Assembly (NCBI RefSeq): GCF_004331915.1
Contig: NZ_CP036528.1
Coordinates: 758,567-822,566, forward strand
From: Ureibacillus thermophilus
GTDB lineage: Bacteria > Bacillota > Bacilli > Bacillales_A > Planococcaceae
DNA length: 64,000 nucleotides
Direction of reading: 5' to 3'
Part shown: positions 18,493 to 27,693 of the stretch, one piece after another
How positions within the stretch are numbered: the stretch's first letter is position 1
How the letters are laid out: every line of letters begins with the position of its first letter
Made by a program: the position numbers and the translations under genes
Notes under the pieces: model-generated
What the model saw: the letters and a program-made list of their open reading frames with translations, nothing else
Database searches by the model: none
What the model was told of the DNA's origin: nothing

Positions 18493-18520
18493 ACACGAGC
18501 AATGGTACTCGTGTTTTTTT
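18491..18520 (+). terminator. Terminator, interrupted in its T tract by an ISL3 element
   Basis: AAACACGAG / CTCGTGTTT stem with T7. The IS begins right after the T run, and the 8 bp GTTTTTTT is present on both sides of the IS. Confidence 0.88.
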
Positions 18521-19648
18521 GGCTCTATAATATTTGGTGTTGGTGGATACAACCAGCACCAATTTTTTTTGAACAAAAAATGAGACAGTGACAAAACTCT
18601 GGTAAAATGTAATCGACCAAAACCACATTTACAAGGAGTGATGTCACATGTCTTACCATCATTCTATACGAAACCTACTCAATATAAAAGACAAAAATAT
18701 CACATTTGATGAAAATTTTTGTTCTATCGAAACGATTAAAAAAGCTATTATCAACCAAATGTTCACTACCTTCCAAAGCATTTGTGTTTTGATGAATTTA
18801 AATCAGTGAAATCTGCAGCTGGAGCGATGTCCTTTATTTTCTGCGACTCTGAAACGGGGGAGATGGTGGATATCGTGGAGGACCGAAGATTACCTATCCT
18901 CAAAGAGTATTTCTTACGGGATTCCAAGAAGGCGAGAGATGCGGTAAAAACGATTGTCATCGATATGTACAGCCCTTATATTTCCAAGAAGTTTTCCCTA
19001 AAGCGGAAATCATACTCGACAAATTCCATATCCTCCAACTATTTAGCAGAACTTTAAACAAAACGCGCATCAACGTCATGAATCGGGATAAAAAGAATTA
19101 CAATAAATTGAAAAAATACTGGAAGCTCCTTCTGAAAGATCAAACAAAACTTGATTATAAGAACTATACATATCATCGTTGCTTTAAAAAGCATATGTGT
19201 GAGGTGGAGATTCTCCACTATCTCATTGATTTAGATTCTGAATTAAAAGCGTCCTATGAGTTATATCAATACGTGCAACATTGCATCAAAACCAAAGACT
19301 TTGAGCTCTTGAAGAAAACCTTGGCAAATAAACAGAACAGCGTTTCCAGCTATATGAAAACCGCCATCAAGACAATCAACAAATACATCCATTACGTCGA
19401 GAATACGCTAAAGTACGATTATAATAACGGCATTTTAGAGGGGATTAATAACAAAATCAAGGTGATGAAACGCATTTCTTTCGGTTATCGATCCTTCTAT
19501 CACTTTAGAAACCGAATATTCATTACCCAAAACTTAGCGAAAATAAAAACAGCTTAGGGGAACCTCGAATTTCCCCTAAGCCATCTGATTACATATTATC
19601 AAATAATGTCACTGAAATTTATTCACCAACACCATTTGACAAAGAACC
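18521..19648 (+). mobile_element. ISL3-family insertion sequence, defective
   Basis: About 1.13 kb. Left end GGCTCTATAATATTTGGTGT and right end (complement) GGTTCTTTGTCAAATGGTGT form imperfect terminal repeats of about 32 bp sharing GGTGTTGGTG. An 8-bp duplication GTTTTTTT flanks it (18513-18520 and 19649-19656). The element is shorter than normal ISL3 (about 1.4 kb) because the zinc-finger/helix-turn-helix part of the transposase has been lost. Confidence 0.88.
18648..19557 (+). pseudogene. ISL3 transposase, deleted and frameshifted
   Basis: ATG 18648 (behind AAGGAG) opens with SIRNLLNIKDKNITFDENF, the ISL3 start, but then jumps over the zinc-ribbon and DNA-binding region. The catalytic part resumes out of frame with LCFDEFKSVKSAAGAMSF, shifts again near 18985 (the expected VFPKAEIILDKFHILQLF is in another frame), and ends in NGILEGINNKIKVMKRISFG, the conserved Glu region. 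At least one deletion and two frameshifts make it inactive. Confidence 0.88.
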
Positions 19649-19655
19649 GTTTTTT

Positions 19656-20672
19656 TTAGAAGAATAAATTTAATATATAGTAAATGCAGCCAGCAATCAC
19701 TGCTGAAATTGGCATTGTGATAATCCAAGTCAATACAATTTTGCGGGCAACTCCCCAATTTACTCCCTTTGCACGTTGGGCAGAACCAACGCCCATAATG
19801 GATGAAGAAATTACATGGGTAGTCGATACAGGCAAGTGTATCAATGTTGCACCAAAGATGACCGTTGCAGATGCCAAGTCTGCAGCAGCACCGTTGACTG
19901 GACGAATTTTCATAATCTTTGTCCCAACGGTTTTAATGATTTTGTAACCTCCGACGGAAGTACCTAATCCCATCGCAAGGGCGCAGGCAATTCGCACCCA
20001 ATCTTGTACAGTATTATCATGTTGCATACCTGCTGCAATTAAAGCCATTGTAATAATCCCCATGGCTTTTTGGGCATCGTTTGTACCGTGCGTAAATGCC
20101 TGTAATGAGGCAGTGAAAATTTGCATTGTACGGAAACCTTTATTGGTGCGATAAAGATTCAAATTCTTAAACATCAGTTTAAACAAAGTCATAAATAAAA
20201 AGCCGACAGCAAAAGCGATGAAAGGCGAAAAGATTAAAGCTTTTAAAATTCCAAGAAATCCGGAGTAGTTTAGAATATCAAATCCTGCTGCAGCAATGGC
20301 GGCTCCTGCAATGGAACCGATTAACGTATGGGATGAGCTTGATGGAATCCCAAAATACCAAGTAATTAAATTCCATAATATTGCAGAAAGCAATGCTGCT
20401 AAAATTACGACTGAACCGGTTGTATCATCCGGTGTTTGATTCAACGAAAATGGGTCTACGATGTCGCTGGCAATGGCTTTAGCCACACCTACGAATGAAA
20501 TCGCACCAAGGAAGTTCATAATAGCAGCAAGCATTACAGCTGTGCGCGGTGGTAGTGCACGAGTTGAAACAGACGTAGCAATGGAGTTTGCTGTATCATG
20601 AAATCCGTTAATAAAGTCGAATGCTAATGCACAAATCACGATTAATATTGTTATGATAAAAATGGTATCCAT
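19656..20672 (-). CDS. pit: Inorganic phosphate transporter, PiT family
   Basis: 338 residues with about ten membrane helices. The duplicated PiT signatures are visible: DFINGFHDTANSIAT near residue 20 and THGTNDAQKAMG near 205. Imports phosphate with protons or metal-phosphate. It follows the PhoU-like ykaA gene by 22 bp, as in B. subtilis ykaA-pit. The stop lies against the ISL3 right end, so the IS now separates it from the former convergent terminator. Confidence 0.92.
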   Translation of the reverse strand: MDTIFIITILIVICALAFDFINGFHDTANSIATSVSTRALPPRTAVMLAAIMNFLGAISFVGVAKAIASDIVDPFSLNQTPDDTTGSVVILAALLSAILWNLITWYFGIPSSSSHTLIGSIAGAAIAAAGFDILNYSGFLGILKALIFSPFIAFAVGFLFMTLFKLMFKNLNLYRTNKGFRTMQIFTASLQAFTHGTNDAQKAMGIITMALIAAGMQHDNTVQDWVRIACALAMGLGTSVGGYKIIKTVGTKIMKIRPVNGAAADLASATVIFGATLIHLPVSTTHVISSSIMGVGSAQRAKGVNWGVARKIVLTWIITMPISAVIAGCIYYILNLFF

Positions 20673-20694
20673 ATCCTATTTCTCCACTCCGTTT

Positions 20695-21315
20695 TTACGC
20701 ATTACGCATGATGATTGTTTCTAGGGTGTTTGCTACGTCTTGACAATAATCTGCAATGTCTTCTAATTGATTGTAAATATCTTTGTATTTAATTAAACGG
20801 ATTGGATCTTTTTCATTTAAAAATAATTGTTTGATGGAAGAACGGGATATTTCATCACACTCACGTTCATAGTCCTTAATTAAAATAATATGGTTTCTCA
20901 TGGAAGGTAAATCTTTCTTATTTAATAAGTCGATTGCGGCTACAATTTCATCTGCACTTCTTGTTATGTATTTTAGAAATGCGCGCATGTTGTCATCCAA
21001 TTCAGGAATTGAGAACATTTCCAAGTGTGCAAAACATTGTTCTATACCATCTAATACATCGTCCATCTTGATTGCTAATGCTAATATATCTTCCCTTTCG
21101 ATAGGCGTCATGAATGATTTGTTTAACATCACAATCAGTTCATGAATCAAATTGTCCCCATCTGTTTCAAACTGTTTTACTTTGATACTTAATTCCTTTA
21201 AATCAGCCATAGAGTCAACATTAAAGTCATTGGCAAAATGAACTGCATCTCGCATGTTTTCTGCAATCTTGTGTAATGACGAAAAAAATGGATCTGATTT
21301 TCTTGGATTAAACAT
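20695..21315 (-). CDS. ykaA: DUF47/PhoU-like protein (YkaA)
   Basis: 206 residues, all helical, with repeated acidic metal-binding patterns (KQFETDGDNLIHEL, KDYERECDEISR) of the PhoU-like DUF47 family. Thought to regulate the Pit transporter encoded just downstream (inference from operon structure, widely conserved). Start ATG 21315 with GGGGGC upstream. Confidence 0.9.
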   Translation of the reverse strand: MFNPRKSDPFFSSLHKIAENMRDAVHFANDFNVDSMADLKELSIKVKQFETDGDNLIHELIVMLNKSFMTPIEREDILALAIKMDDVLDGIEQCFAHLEMFSIPELDDNMRAFLKYITRSADEIVAAIDLLNKKDLPSMRNHIILIKDYERECDEISRSSIKQLFLNEKDPIRLIKYKDIYNQLEDIADYCQDVANTLETIIMRNA

Positions 21316-21507
21316 GAATGTAATGCCCCCTGATATGAGTTAGTTTATTCAAACATTTTTATGATAGCAAAAAATAATTCAAAACCATAGAATAGAGGTG
21401 CCGAAAATTACAAAATTTACATTCCTGTAATATTAGTTGTAACAATTTTTTCAGACAAAAAAGCCACTATTAAATTGGAATAGCCACATCAATATTATGG
21501 ATTTCCT

Positions 21508-22671
21508 TTATGATAAGTATTCTTTCAGTTCCTTTTCTAAAAAAGGTTTTGCTGATAAGAATTCAACAAAGGCTCTGTAACGTTCCAATTCTTTTTTGTT
21601 CGCTTTTCTTCCCGTTTTATAGGCGCGGATTAAGATATTTTTTGGCGTATGTTCCAAATCAATAAATTCCATTAATTGCACTTCATAGCCGACTAATTTT
21701 AATAATTCAGCGCGAATGGAATCTGTTGCAAGGGCAGCGAAACGTTCTTTAATTAACCCATGCTGCGTCATAATTTCTAATTGAGGGGCATTTAATTGAC
21801 GATTCAATTCATGCTGGCAGCACGGCACGCTTAAAATGACTTTTGCTCCCCATTTCACTGCGCGGGCCAAAGCCATATCCGTTGCCACGTCACAGGCATG
21901 CAATGTAACGACCATATCCACAGAAGTTTCATCATGATAGTCATTAATGTCTCCTACAAGAAATTCCAAATGATCATAATGCAAATCTTCCGCAATCTTG
22001 TTGCATTCCTCAATGACTTCTTTTTTCAAGTCTAAGCCTGTCACTTTAATATCCAAGCCCTTTTCAATTTTTAGATAGTGGTATAGAGCAAAGGTTAAAT
22101 ACGATTTTCCTGAACCAAAATCGAGTATCCGGATTTGCCGATCTTTCGGCAAGTAATCCAACGAATCATCAATAAATTCAAGAAAACGGTTAATTTGACG
22201 GAATTTATCGTACTTCTGTTTTTTAACTTTTCCTTCAGGCGTTTGCACACCTAGACGCACTAAGAAAGGGTAAGGAGTAGATTCTTCCAATAAATAATTT
22301 TTTTTGCGGTTATGGGCTAAAGAGACTTCTTTTATGGATTCCATTTTTTCTTCTTTCCAGAAGACTTTATTTTTTTTGGATAATTGGATTTGAATGGTGG
22401 AGTCTGTAAATTGCCCGTGGAATTGTCTGAATTTTTGGAATAAAACTTCTAGGAAAGCATGAAAATTTTCTAACAAAACATTTTCGTGTTTTAAAATTCT
22501 TTCATACTGATATTCCAATTGAATGTGGTATTGACCTTTTATTTCCACCGGTTTTAATTTAACTCTTTTCAGTGTGTCGGATTTTTTTCTAGGTTGGCTA
22601 ATTGTAGCTGAAACTAATTTTTTTTGTTGGATTCGTTCAAACAATTGTTGCTTCATTTCTACAAATTCCAT
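21508..22671 (-). CDS. SAM-dependent methyltransferase (METTL25/GSTCD-like fold)
   Basis: 387 residues. The N-terminal ~170 residues have no clear motif. The methyltransferase core follows: ILDFGSGKSYLTFALYHYL (SAM motif I, about 185), TGLDLK, and VVTLHACDVATD with VPCCQHELN, a Cys-Cys pattern shared with the METTL25/GSTCD group. The substrate is probably RNA but this is not established. ATG 22671; single gene. Confidence 0.85.
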   Translation of the reverse strand: MEFVEMKQQLFERIQQKKLVSATISQPRKKSDTLKRVKLKPVEIKGQYHIQLEYQYERILKHENVLLENFHAFLEVLFQKFRQFHGQFTDSTIQIQLSKKNKVFWKEEKMESIKEVSLAHNRKKNYLLEESTPYPFLVRLGVQTPEGKVKKQKYDKFRQINRFLEFIDDSLDYLPKDRQIRILDFGSGKSYLTFALYHYLKIEKGLDIKVTGLDLKKEVIEECNKIAEDLHYDHLEFLVGDINDYHDETSVDMVVTLHACDVATDMALARAVKWGAKVILSVPCCQHELNRQLNAPQLEIMTQHGLIKERFAALATDSIRAELLKLVGYEVQLMEFIDLEHTPKNILIRAYKTGRKANKKELERYRAFVEFLSAKPFLEKELKEYLS

Positions 22672-22930
22672 TTGTTATCAACCTTCTTTTGAATAAGATA
22701 ATCGACATTAGTTTAACATATAATTAATTAAATAGCTGAAAAAGGAGGATTTTATCAAATCATGATATATTGTTTCCGAAATTTTATTAGAAAATCGAAT
22801 TTTTTGAAATAATATTATATTCAATAAAATAATCCTATGGTAAAGTAATAATAGAATACAAAAAATCTTCTAAGATTTGATTGATTTCTGCTGTCCTATG
22901 CCTAAATAAACGGAAAAGGAGGAGAATGAT

Positions 22931-23103
22931 ATGCAAGATTATCAATTTCAGATGTTAGCGATTGTATTGTATATGGTTGCCATGTTATTCATTGGTTGGT
23001 ACGCATTTAAGAGAACGAGCAACTTAAAAGAATACATGCTAGGCGGCCGTGGATTAGGTCCAATCCAATGTCATCAACTTAACGTTACATTTAATGGAAA
23101 ATA
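22931..23103 (+). pseudogene. Truncated start of a sodium/proline symporter gene (putP/opuE-like)
   Basis: Behind a perfect AAAAGGAGGAG site, the ATG encodes the first helix of a PutP-type Na+/solute symporter (IVLYMVAMLFIGWYAFKRTS, then LKEYMLGGRGLGP). After about 44 residues, near 23062, the similarity stops and a stop codon follows at 23101. The remaining ~450 residues are missing; instead there is AT-rich sequence and an intron fragment. The promoter and ribosome site are still in place. Confidence 0.8.
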
Positions 23104-23162
23104 ATATTTAATTTAACTTTTATAAAATTAGGTAATAAGCCTCTTGTAATTTTAAAAAGTCC

Positions 23163-23259
23163 AAAACTTGCGTCAATGATCTTAATTGAACCGCCGTATA
23201 CGGAACCGTACGTACGGTGGTGTGAGAGGACGGGAGTTAATCGCTCCCTCCTACTCGAT
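23163..23259 (+). mobile_element. Group IIC intron 3'-end fragment (copy B)
   Basis: Matches the last 97 bases of copy A almost exactly: the end of the maturase (ACTTGCGTCAATGA), domain V (CCGCCGTATACGGAACCGTA) and domain VI ending CTACTCGAT. Domain V here keeps the canonical pairs. No 5' part is attached; it sits 60 bp past the putP remnant. Confidence 0.88.
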
Positions 23260-23316
23260 TTAGTAAAGAATTCTAGCCGAGGAACAAACTTCCCGTGGAT
23301 CAGCCAAATAAATGAG

Positions 23317-24201
23317 CTAATCTTTCGTCAACGACTCGATCTCCCTTAGAGAAAGCCCTGTGATTTTGGCAACATACTCGATTTCCATTCCGTCAGCGAG
23401 CATTTTTTTCGCAATGTTTATTTGCAGCTGTTTAACCCCTTTTTCATATGCTGCCTTTTCCCGCTGTTTAGCTTCATGCAGTTCTTTTTCTTCATCTAAA
23501 GTTTGCTGAAGCCGTTTTTCATAAGCAGTCCATTCCTTCTTTTGCTGGCTCAATTCATGCCATTTGTGAAAGGCGAGTCGTATTTCTTCATCCCGCAAAG
23601 ATAATAAATTCATTTCCTTATAAAGGTCTTCATAGAAAATGCCGAATCGTTGGTCCACGATGCCAAGCAAAAGCAGCCATCTCGCCTTTGCATCATTCCA
23701 CAGATTCACTTTCTTTGCTTCAAAAGCCTTTATTAAAGTTGGATATTCAATAAAGTGCAACTCAAACACATCCAAAAGGGGAGCTTCTGCCTGTCGTTCC
23801 TTTAGTAAGTAGGTTGTATGAAAGCTTTCTGTTTGATTGAGCAATTCATAGTTTAAGAGGTTTATAAAAAAGACGGGGCAGATGTCTTTATAGTTTTGGT
23901 TTGAATAAGCTTTGGCAGCGTAGTAGAGGGAATGTTTCACAATATCAAAGCTATTGCGAACATTGATGAATATGTGCAATTTTTTCCCGGTGTTTGTCAT
24001 GCATAAAAAGGAAAGAGGGGCAAGGTCCTCATCTTTATTAGCGGGACTTTGAAGAATTCGATGGATTTTATCCTTTGGAGGGCGTTCCAACAAGGCATTT
24101 AAAAAAGGAATAATAAGCTCATTGCCAAAAACTTTTTGAAAGCTAAAATCAATTTTTAAATCCATTAATTTTTGAAGTTTATAGGTGTTCAGGGAAATCA
24201 C
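23317..24201 (-). CDS. Rpn/PD-(D/E)XK family protein lacking catalytic residues
   Basis: 294 residues. KLMDLKIDFSFQKVFG at the start and the C-terminal coiled region with IAKKMLADGMEIEYVAKITGL are typical of Rpn (recombination-promoting nuclease, 'YhgA-like transposase') proteins. The usual active-site pattern, D in LDILAVTNTG and E-x-Q in INIEIQ, is changed here to LSFLCMTNTG and LHIFIN, so Asp, Glu and Gln are all replaced. It may bind DNA without cutting it, or be decaying. The start is uncertain: GTG 24201 has only a poor site; ATG 24165 has none. Confidence 0.78.
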   Translation of the reverse strand: MISLNTYKLQKLMDLKIDFSFQKVFGNELIIPFLNALLERPPKDKIHRILQSPANKDEDLAPLSFLCMTNTGKKLHIFINVRNSFDIVKHSLYYAAKAYSNQNYKDICPVFFINLLNYELLNQTESFHTTYLLKERQAEAPLLDVFELHFIEYPTLIKAFEAKKVNLWNDAKARWLLLLGIVDQRFGIFYEDLYKEMNLLSLRDEEIRLAFHKWHELSQQKKEWTAYEKRLQQTLDEEKELHEAKQREKAAYEKGVKQLQINIAKKMLADGMEIEYVAKITGLSLREIESLTKD

Positions 24202-24394
24202 CTCTTTCCAACGGTATAGCCCTACAATTTGCAGGAGTTGGGTCTTGTCGTAATCAAAGAACAGCTTTTCATAAATTGTATTGGAAGTTTTCTTGAATAC
24301 TTCAACTTATGAGCAATTAGTGGAAGAAATACAGATGCTTATAGAAGAACGCGTCTCAGCGGAATGAAAAGTTAGCGCGGAGGAGATGACATTA

Positions 24395-24531
24395 AGTGCG
24401 GATAGGAACAGGTTTGGGTAACGTTTGGTGCAGAAAGGAACAGGTTTAGTGCGGATAAGACAACCTTTAGTGCGGATAGGAACAGGTTTAGCGTGGATAA
24501 GACAACGTTTAGTGCGGATGAATAGGAAATT
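24395..24531. repeat. Degenerate 21-bp-period direct repeats (array 1)
   Basis: The core AGTGCGGAT(A) starts at 24427, 24448, 24469, 24490 and 24511, each exactly 21 bp apart, with variants (GGTGCAGAA, AGCGTGGAT). A further copy sits at 24395, 32 bp before. Between cores the text alternates AGGAACAGGTTT and AAGACAACCTTT. The stretch 24202-24650 holds no gene I can support. Confidence 0.8.
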
Positions 24532-24658
24532 GTGCATATAATGTTAAGACTTGTTTAAAAAACTTTAATTTTTTATATATGCAAAAGTTACTTTTCTAAC
24601 TAGACATCAATGGGTAAAAATGCTAATTTTATAAATAATTTTTTAAGGGGTGTATGTG

Positions 24659-26173
24659 ATGATAGTGAAACAAGATATTCGCAAATTGCATCATTTTATT
24701 AACGGAACATTTGTACCTGGCACCAGCGGCCGTTTTTCAAATGTGTATAATCCATGCACGGGAGAAGTGATTGCCCACGTACCACTGGCAACTCGGGAAG
24801 AAGTTCGCCAAGCCATTGAAACGGCAAAAAGTGCATTGCCACAATGGACGGCGTTATCGGGAGGAAAACGGAGTGAAATTGTGCAAAGATTCCGTCAACT
24901 AATTAAAGAACATGAAGAAAAATTAATTGAAACCATTTGTGAAGAAAGCGGGAAGACGAAGGAAGACGCAAGAGGAGAAATACAGCGCGGCTTGGAATCG
25001 GTAGACCTTGCCATCAACGCACCGCACATGGTCAAAGGGGAGTATTCGGTAAACGTAGGGGGCGATATCAACATGTTCTCCCGAAAAGAGCCGCTTGGGG
25101 TTGTGGCAGCAATTTCTCCTTTTAACTTCCCAGTAATGGTGCCGTTAGCGCAAACAAGCATGGCAGTGGCAGTGGGAAATGCAATTATTTTAAAACCATC
25201 AGAAAAAGTGCCACAATCAGCCCTTTATCTTTCAAAGCTATGGAAAGAAGCAGGATTGCCAGATGGGATATGGACGGTTATTAATGGAGATCAAGAAGCA
25301 GTCAGAGAAATCCTTGAAAATGAAACAGTAAAAGCTATTCATTTTGTAGGCTCCACTCCAGTAGCTGAATATATCTATCAAACGGGTACAAAATATAATA
25401 AACGTGTTGCGGCTCTTGGCGGCGGAAAAAACTTTATGATTGTGATGCCGGATGCAGATTTAGAAAAAGCGGCAAATGCCTTTATTGGCGCAGCTTATGG
25501 TGCAGCTTCACAGCGTTGTATGGCGCTATCAGGAGTGATTCCTGTCGGCAAAGAAACAGCAGACCAATTTGTGGCCATTTTAAAAGAAAAAATTGCGAAG
25601 ATAAAAGTTGGCCCATATACTGACGAAGAAGTAGATTTTGGTCCGGTCATTTCAAAAGAATCCAAGGAAATAATTCTTGGCTATATTGATCGAAGTTTAA
25701 AAGAAGGGGCAAAATTGGTGACAGATGGACGCCATCCGGAGATTGCGAAAAACTCCAATGGCTTTTATCTAGGTCCAACTTTATTAGATGAAGTGACACA
25801 AGAGATGGGAATTTTTAAAGATGAGGTATTTGGTCCTGTGCGCATCGTTGTGAGGGCGGATTCTTTACAAGAAGCAATGAATCTTATTAATTCTCATGAG
25901 CTTGGTAATGGGGTAACCATCTTTACAAATAATGGGGCAGCAGCCCGTAAATTTCAAGATGAGATTGAAGTAGGAATGGTGGGTGTCAATGTACCAATTC
26001 CTATTCCAGTAGGCTACCATAACTTTGCTGGCTGGAAGCGATCAAATTTTGGCACAGGCGTCATGTTCGGTCCGGAGCAGGCGAACTTCTTCACAAAAAG
26101 AAAAACAATTTCAGAAAAATGGATGGATATGGAAGAAACGTCGCAAACAACATTTTCTTTCCCAAGTAAATAA
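24659..26173 (+). CDS. mmsA: CoA-acylating methylmalonate-semialdehyde dehydrogenase (MmsA/IolA type)
   Basis: 504 residues from ATG 24659, which has AAGGGG eight bases upstream. Aldehyde dehydrogenase fold: SPFNFPV (catalytic Asn), SAM-independent NAD site LGGGKNFMIV, and the nucleophile in AASQRCMALS. The SQRCMA context is typical of MMSDH, which converts methylmalonate or malonate semialdehyde with CoA and NAD+ to propionyl- or acetyl-CoA (valine and inositol breakdown). No other valine or inositol genes are adjacent, so the pathway here is unclear. A terminator follows. Confidence 0.9.
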   Translation: MIVKQDIRKLHHFINGTFVPGTSGRFSNVYNPCTGEVIAHVPLATREEVRQAIETAKSALPQWTALSGGKRSEIVQRFRQLIKEHEEKLIETICEESGKTKEDARGEIQRGLESVDLAINAPHMVKGEYSVNVGGDINMFSRKEPLGVVAAISPFNFPVMVPLAQTSMAVAVGNAIILKPSEKVPQSALYLSKLWKEAGLPDGIWTVINGDQEAVREILENETVKAIHFVGSTPVAEYIYQTGTKYNKRVAALGGGKNFMIVMPDADLEKAANAFIGAAYGAASQRCMALSGVIPVGKETADQFVAILKEKIAKIKVGPYTDEEVDFGPVISKESKEIILGYIDRSLKEGAKLVTDGRHPEIAKNSNGFYLGPTLLDEVTQEMGIFKDEVFGPVRIVVRADSLQEAMNLINSHELGNGVTIFTNNGAAARKFQDEIEVGMVGVNVPIPIPVGYHNFAGWKRSNFGTGVMFGPEQANFFTKRKTISEKWMDMEETSQTTFSFPSK

Positions 26174-26175
26174 GA

Positions 26176-26226
26176 TGGTGATTAAGGCTGGCGGGAAGGA
26201 ATATCCTTTCTGTCAGCCTTTTATTG
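26176..26226 (+). terminator. Terminator after mmsA
   Basis: AAGGCTG and GGAAGGA pair with TCCTTTC and CAGCCTT, followed by TTATT. Confidence 0.8.
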
Positions 26227-26310
26227 AAGATTTAGAGCATATATGGGAAAATCTAAAGGTAATGTTCAAATGTTACATTAAAATAATCTTTAACACTAAG
26301 GGGATGTACA

Positions 26311-26928
26311 ATGAAAATAAGAGAATTTACGTTGACCACCGTCTTTTTAGCGATTATTTTATTATTTGCACTTACACCAATTGGATTCATCCATTTAGGT
26401 GTTATTAAAGCAACGATAATCCATGTCCCGATTATTATTGCGTCCATTCTATTAGGGCCGAAAATTGGAGCATTTCTAGGACTCGCATTTGGCATTTCGA
26501 GCGTTGTTACGAATACGATGGCGCCAACTCTATTATCTTTTGCCTTTTCACCGGCCATTCCGGTATTAGGGACAAGCCACGGAAGCATGTGGGCGTTGTT
26601 TGTCGCTATTGTTCCAAGGGTGATGGTGGGGGTTCTTCCACATTATCTTTATCAGTGGCTTCAAAAAGTGCTGCGAAAAGAAAAAATGTCTTTGTTTTTA
26701 ACAGGTTTGTTCACCACTGTTTTCCATACGTTTTTCGTCATGGGATCAATCGCGCTCATTTTCTATGATGCCTATTCGAAGGCTGTAGGTGCAGATAATA
26801 TGAGCGGCGTTATCCTTGCAATTTTGGCGGTGTTTTTCTCAAACGGCATTGCCGAAGCGATTCTGGCTGCTTTTGCTGCATCGCTCGTTGTGCCGCCGCT
26901 ATGGAAAGTGGCAAAAAAATATAAATGA
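26311..26928 (+). CDS. ECF transporter substrate-binding (S) component
   Basis: 205 residues, six hydrophobic helices, with the small-residue-rich membrane motifs of ECF S subunits (IIIASILLGPKIGAFLGLAF). These bind a vitamin or metal and share an energising EcfAAT module coded elsewhere. The pantothenate or another vitamin transporter is possible, but the substrate cannot be read from sequence and no riboswitch is visible upstream. ATG 26311 behind AAGGGGATG. Confidence 0.82.
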   Translation: MKIREFTLTTVFLAIILLFALTPIGFIHLGVIKATIIHVPIIIASILLGPKIGAFLGLAFGISSVVTNTMAPTLLSFAFSPAIPVLGTSHGSMWALFVAIVPRVMVGVLPHYLYQWLQKVLRKEKMSLFLTGLFTTVFHTFFVMGSIALIFYDAYSKAVGADNMSGVILAILAVFFSNGIAEAILAAFAASLVVPPLWKVAKKYK

Positions 26929-26931
26929 AAT

Positions 26932-26963
26932 GGGAAAGGGATTTATGTTCCTTTCCTTTTTAT
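26932..26963 (+). terminator. Terminator after ECF S gene
   Basis: GGAAAGG / CCTTTCC with T5. Confidence 0.75.
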
Positions 26964-27084
26964 TTGATACACATAAAAACCTTTCCTTTTCCAATGATTT
27001 TCCCAATCCGGCTTTCCTCGACTTTTTCTTCTAACAGTACCTCATAAAATTTGCCGTCCCAAATGACAAAGGGTAGGACCAATT
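26955..27084 (-). pseudogene. Possible C-terminal gene fragment
   Basis: On the minus strand about 40 codons read LVLPFVIWDGKFYEV then EEKVEESRIGKIIGKGK and stop. This looks like the start of a small secreted-protein domain with no beginning or end. Weak. The rest of the gap 26964-27693 is AT-rich; apart from a hairpin at 27321-27352 and the promoter area of the chromate genes I see nothing in it. Confidence 0.3.
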
Positions 27085-27320
27085 AAGAGCGTGGACAGAA
27101 GAAGCAATGAAAAAGATTATTAAACATTAAATAGTAATTTTTTTCATATACTTATCTCTCCATTTTGTTTATAAAAATTACTAAAGATTTCAGAAAAGAA
27201 ATTACAAACAAGCTTACTAATATAAATTTTTTTGATGAATTGCGTTAATTCCTTTCAAAGTGACATCAAATCTATTAAAATATGTAAGTGCGTGTGGTTA
27301 TGAATGAAGGAATAGATGGA

Positions 27321-27352
27321 AGAGGTCAGTCGACAACGTTCGGCTGGCCTCT
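27321..27352. other. Orphan 12-bp-stem hairpin
   Basis: AGAGGTCAGTCG and CGGCTGGCCTCT pair over 12 positions (two G-U pairs) with an 8-base loop. No gene ends next to it on either strand. It could be a terminator of an unannotated short RNA. Confidence 0.45.
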
Positions 27353-27693
27353 TCTTATTGTAGAAAAAAGAATGAATATTGAATTATTTCCCGAGAAATG
27401 TCTATTTGAATTGTCGAAGATTTGAGGTTTATGCATATACCTTTTAAAATAATTTTGTATAAACGGAAGAATTAGGAAAAATATACTTTTTTTCCTTTAC
27501 ATTTTTAATTTACAGAATAAAATGAAAATTGTGTAGTTCTAAGTTGTGAAATTGCAACGTTTAAAAAACACATTTACAAAATGCATTAACTTCGTCTAAA
27601 TATGATAAAATCTATAGGATTAATAGATTTTGGTATCGATGTATAGTAGAACAAAATTACCATAATTCGCTTTAGACAAAAGGGGGAACAAAC

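Noticed and set aside
24307-24537. 76-codon minus-strand frame with repeated RTK-CLI-KPVP text
   Set aside because: The repeats in the protein are only the translation of the 21-bp DNA repeats; no ribosome site.
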